The notes beneath the pieces are model-generated. The model saw nothing but the letters and a program-made list of their open reading frames with translations, did not search any database and was not told the DNA's origin. From Carpediemonas membranifera (lineage: Eukaryota > Fornicata), in assembly GCA_019828565.1 (NCBI GenBank), contig JAHDYR010000034.1, positions 88,209-152,208 on the forward strand: 64,000 nt of DNA, given 5' to 3'. This document shows positions 63,966-64,000 of the stretch, in pieces. Position numbers and translations under genes: made by a program. Each line of letters starts with the position of its first letter. Position 1 is the first letter of the stretch.

Positions 63966-64000
63966 TCTTACCCAATATTTACATAGTTGTATTATTTACA

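Larger units (their letters stand above)
60590..64000 (+). mobile_element. YR9: YR retrotransposon, runs to window end
   Basis: Starts directly after B2 of YR8 with CCGAGACCAACGG. Gag, RT-RNase H (frame changes near 61610 and 62990) and recombinase (63245 onward). Homology to the recombinase appears to stop near 63963, where an AT-rich stretch begins before the expected His-x-x-Arg. No terminal repeats can be confirmed because the 3' end is outside the window. Confidence 0.87.

Overview
This is a eukaryotic window of accessory, transposon-built DNA. Evidence for a eukaryote: two internally consistent 31-32 nt GT-AG introns (28552-28583, 28782-28812), AATAAA signals at gene ends, chromodomain-type Ty3 retrotransposons, tyrosine-recombinase (YR, DIRS/Ngaro/PAT-like) retrotransposons, and a tRNA-Tyr with the eukaryotic C1:G72 pair. 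The lineage (alga, fungus-like protist or other microbial eukaryote) cannot be fixed from the sequence. Ordinary host genes are nearly absent: one partial lipase-like 3' end (2-268) and the tRNA (49138-49210).

Layout. 1-2100: host gene end, then remnants of YR-element terminal repeats. 2101-10335: Ty3-2, split by the complete and apparently intact Ty3-1 (2661-7239, identical 127-bp LTRs). 10336-13276: Ty3-3 on the minus strand. 13277-64000: an essentially continuous head-to-tail chain of YR retroelements, all on the plus strand: YR1, YR2r (terminal-repeat remnant split by Ty3-4, 16564-20886, TSD TGCCC), YR3 (split by a 13.4-kb insertion, 21611-35002), YR4, YR5, YR6, then tRNA-Tyr, YR7 (a 3.4-kb tandem dimer), YR8 and YR9 (running to the window end). 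Several have the diagnostic split direct repeats A1-ORFs-B1-A2-B2.

The most unusual unit is the 13.4-kb insertion between 184-bp perfect inverted repeats. It holds a 5'-truncated non-LTR retrotransposon ORF with a restriction-like endonuclease domain, then a gene-dense block that looks unlike its surroundings: a PHD-type double zinc finger protein, a clan-CD (caspase/CHAT-like) His-Cys protein, a SET-domain methyltransferase, an OTU protease, a spliced coiled-coil protein, a GNAT acetyltransferase, two unknown proteins and a large protein with motifs reminiscent of RNase H-fold transposases. I read it as a DNA transposon or virus-like element with chromatin- and ubiquitin-directed cargo (inference). 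Its intergenic spaces carry three families of palindromic repeats.

How parts work together: in each Ty3 element Gag, protease, RT, RNase H and integrase would drive LTR-based integration. In each YR element Gag, RT-RNase H and a tyrosine recombinase would drive integration of a circular DNA. The B-end-to-A-start joints between unrelated YR elements suggest that they use each other's termini as targets. Many reading frames are broken by one- or two-base changes, often in homopolymers, so some 'pseudogenes' may be sequencing or assembly artefacts.
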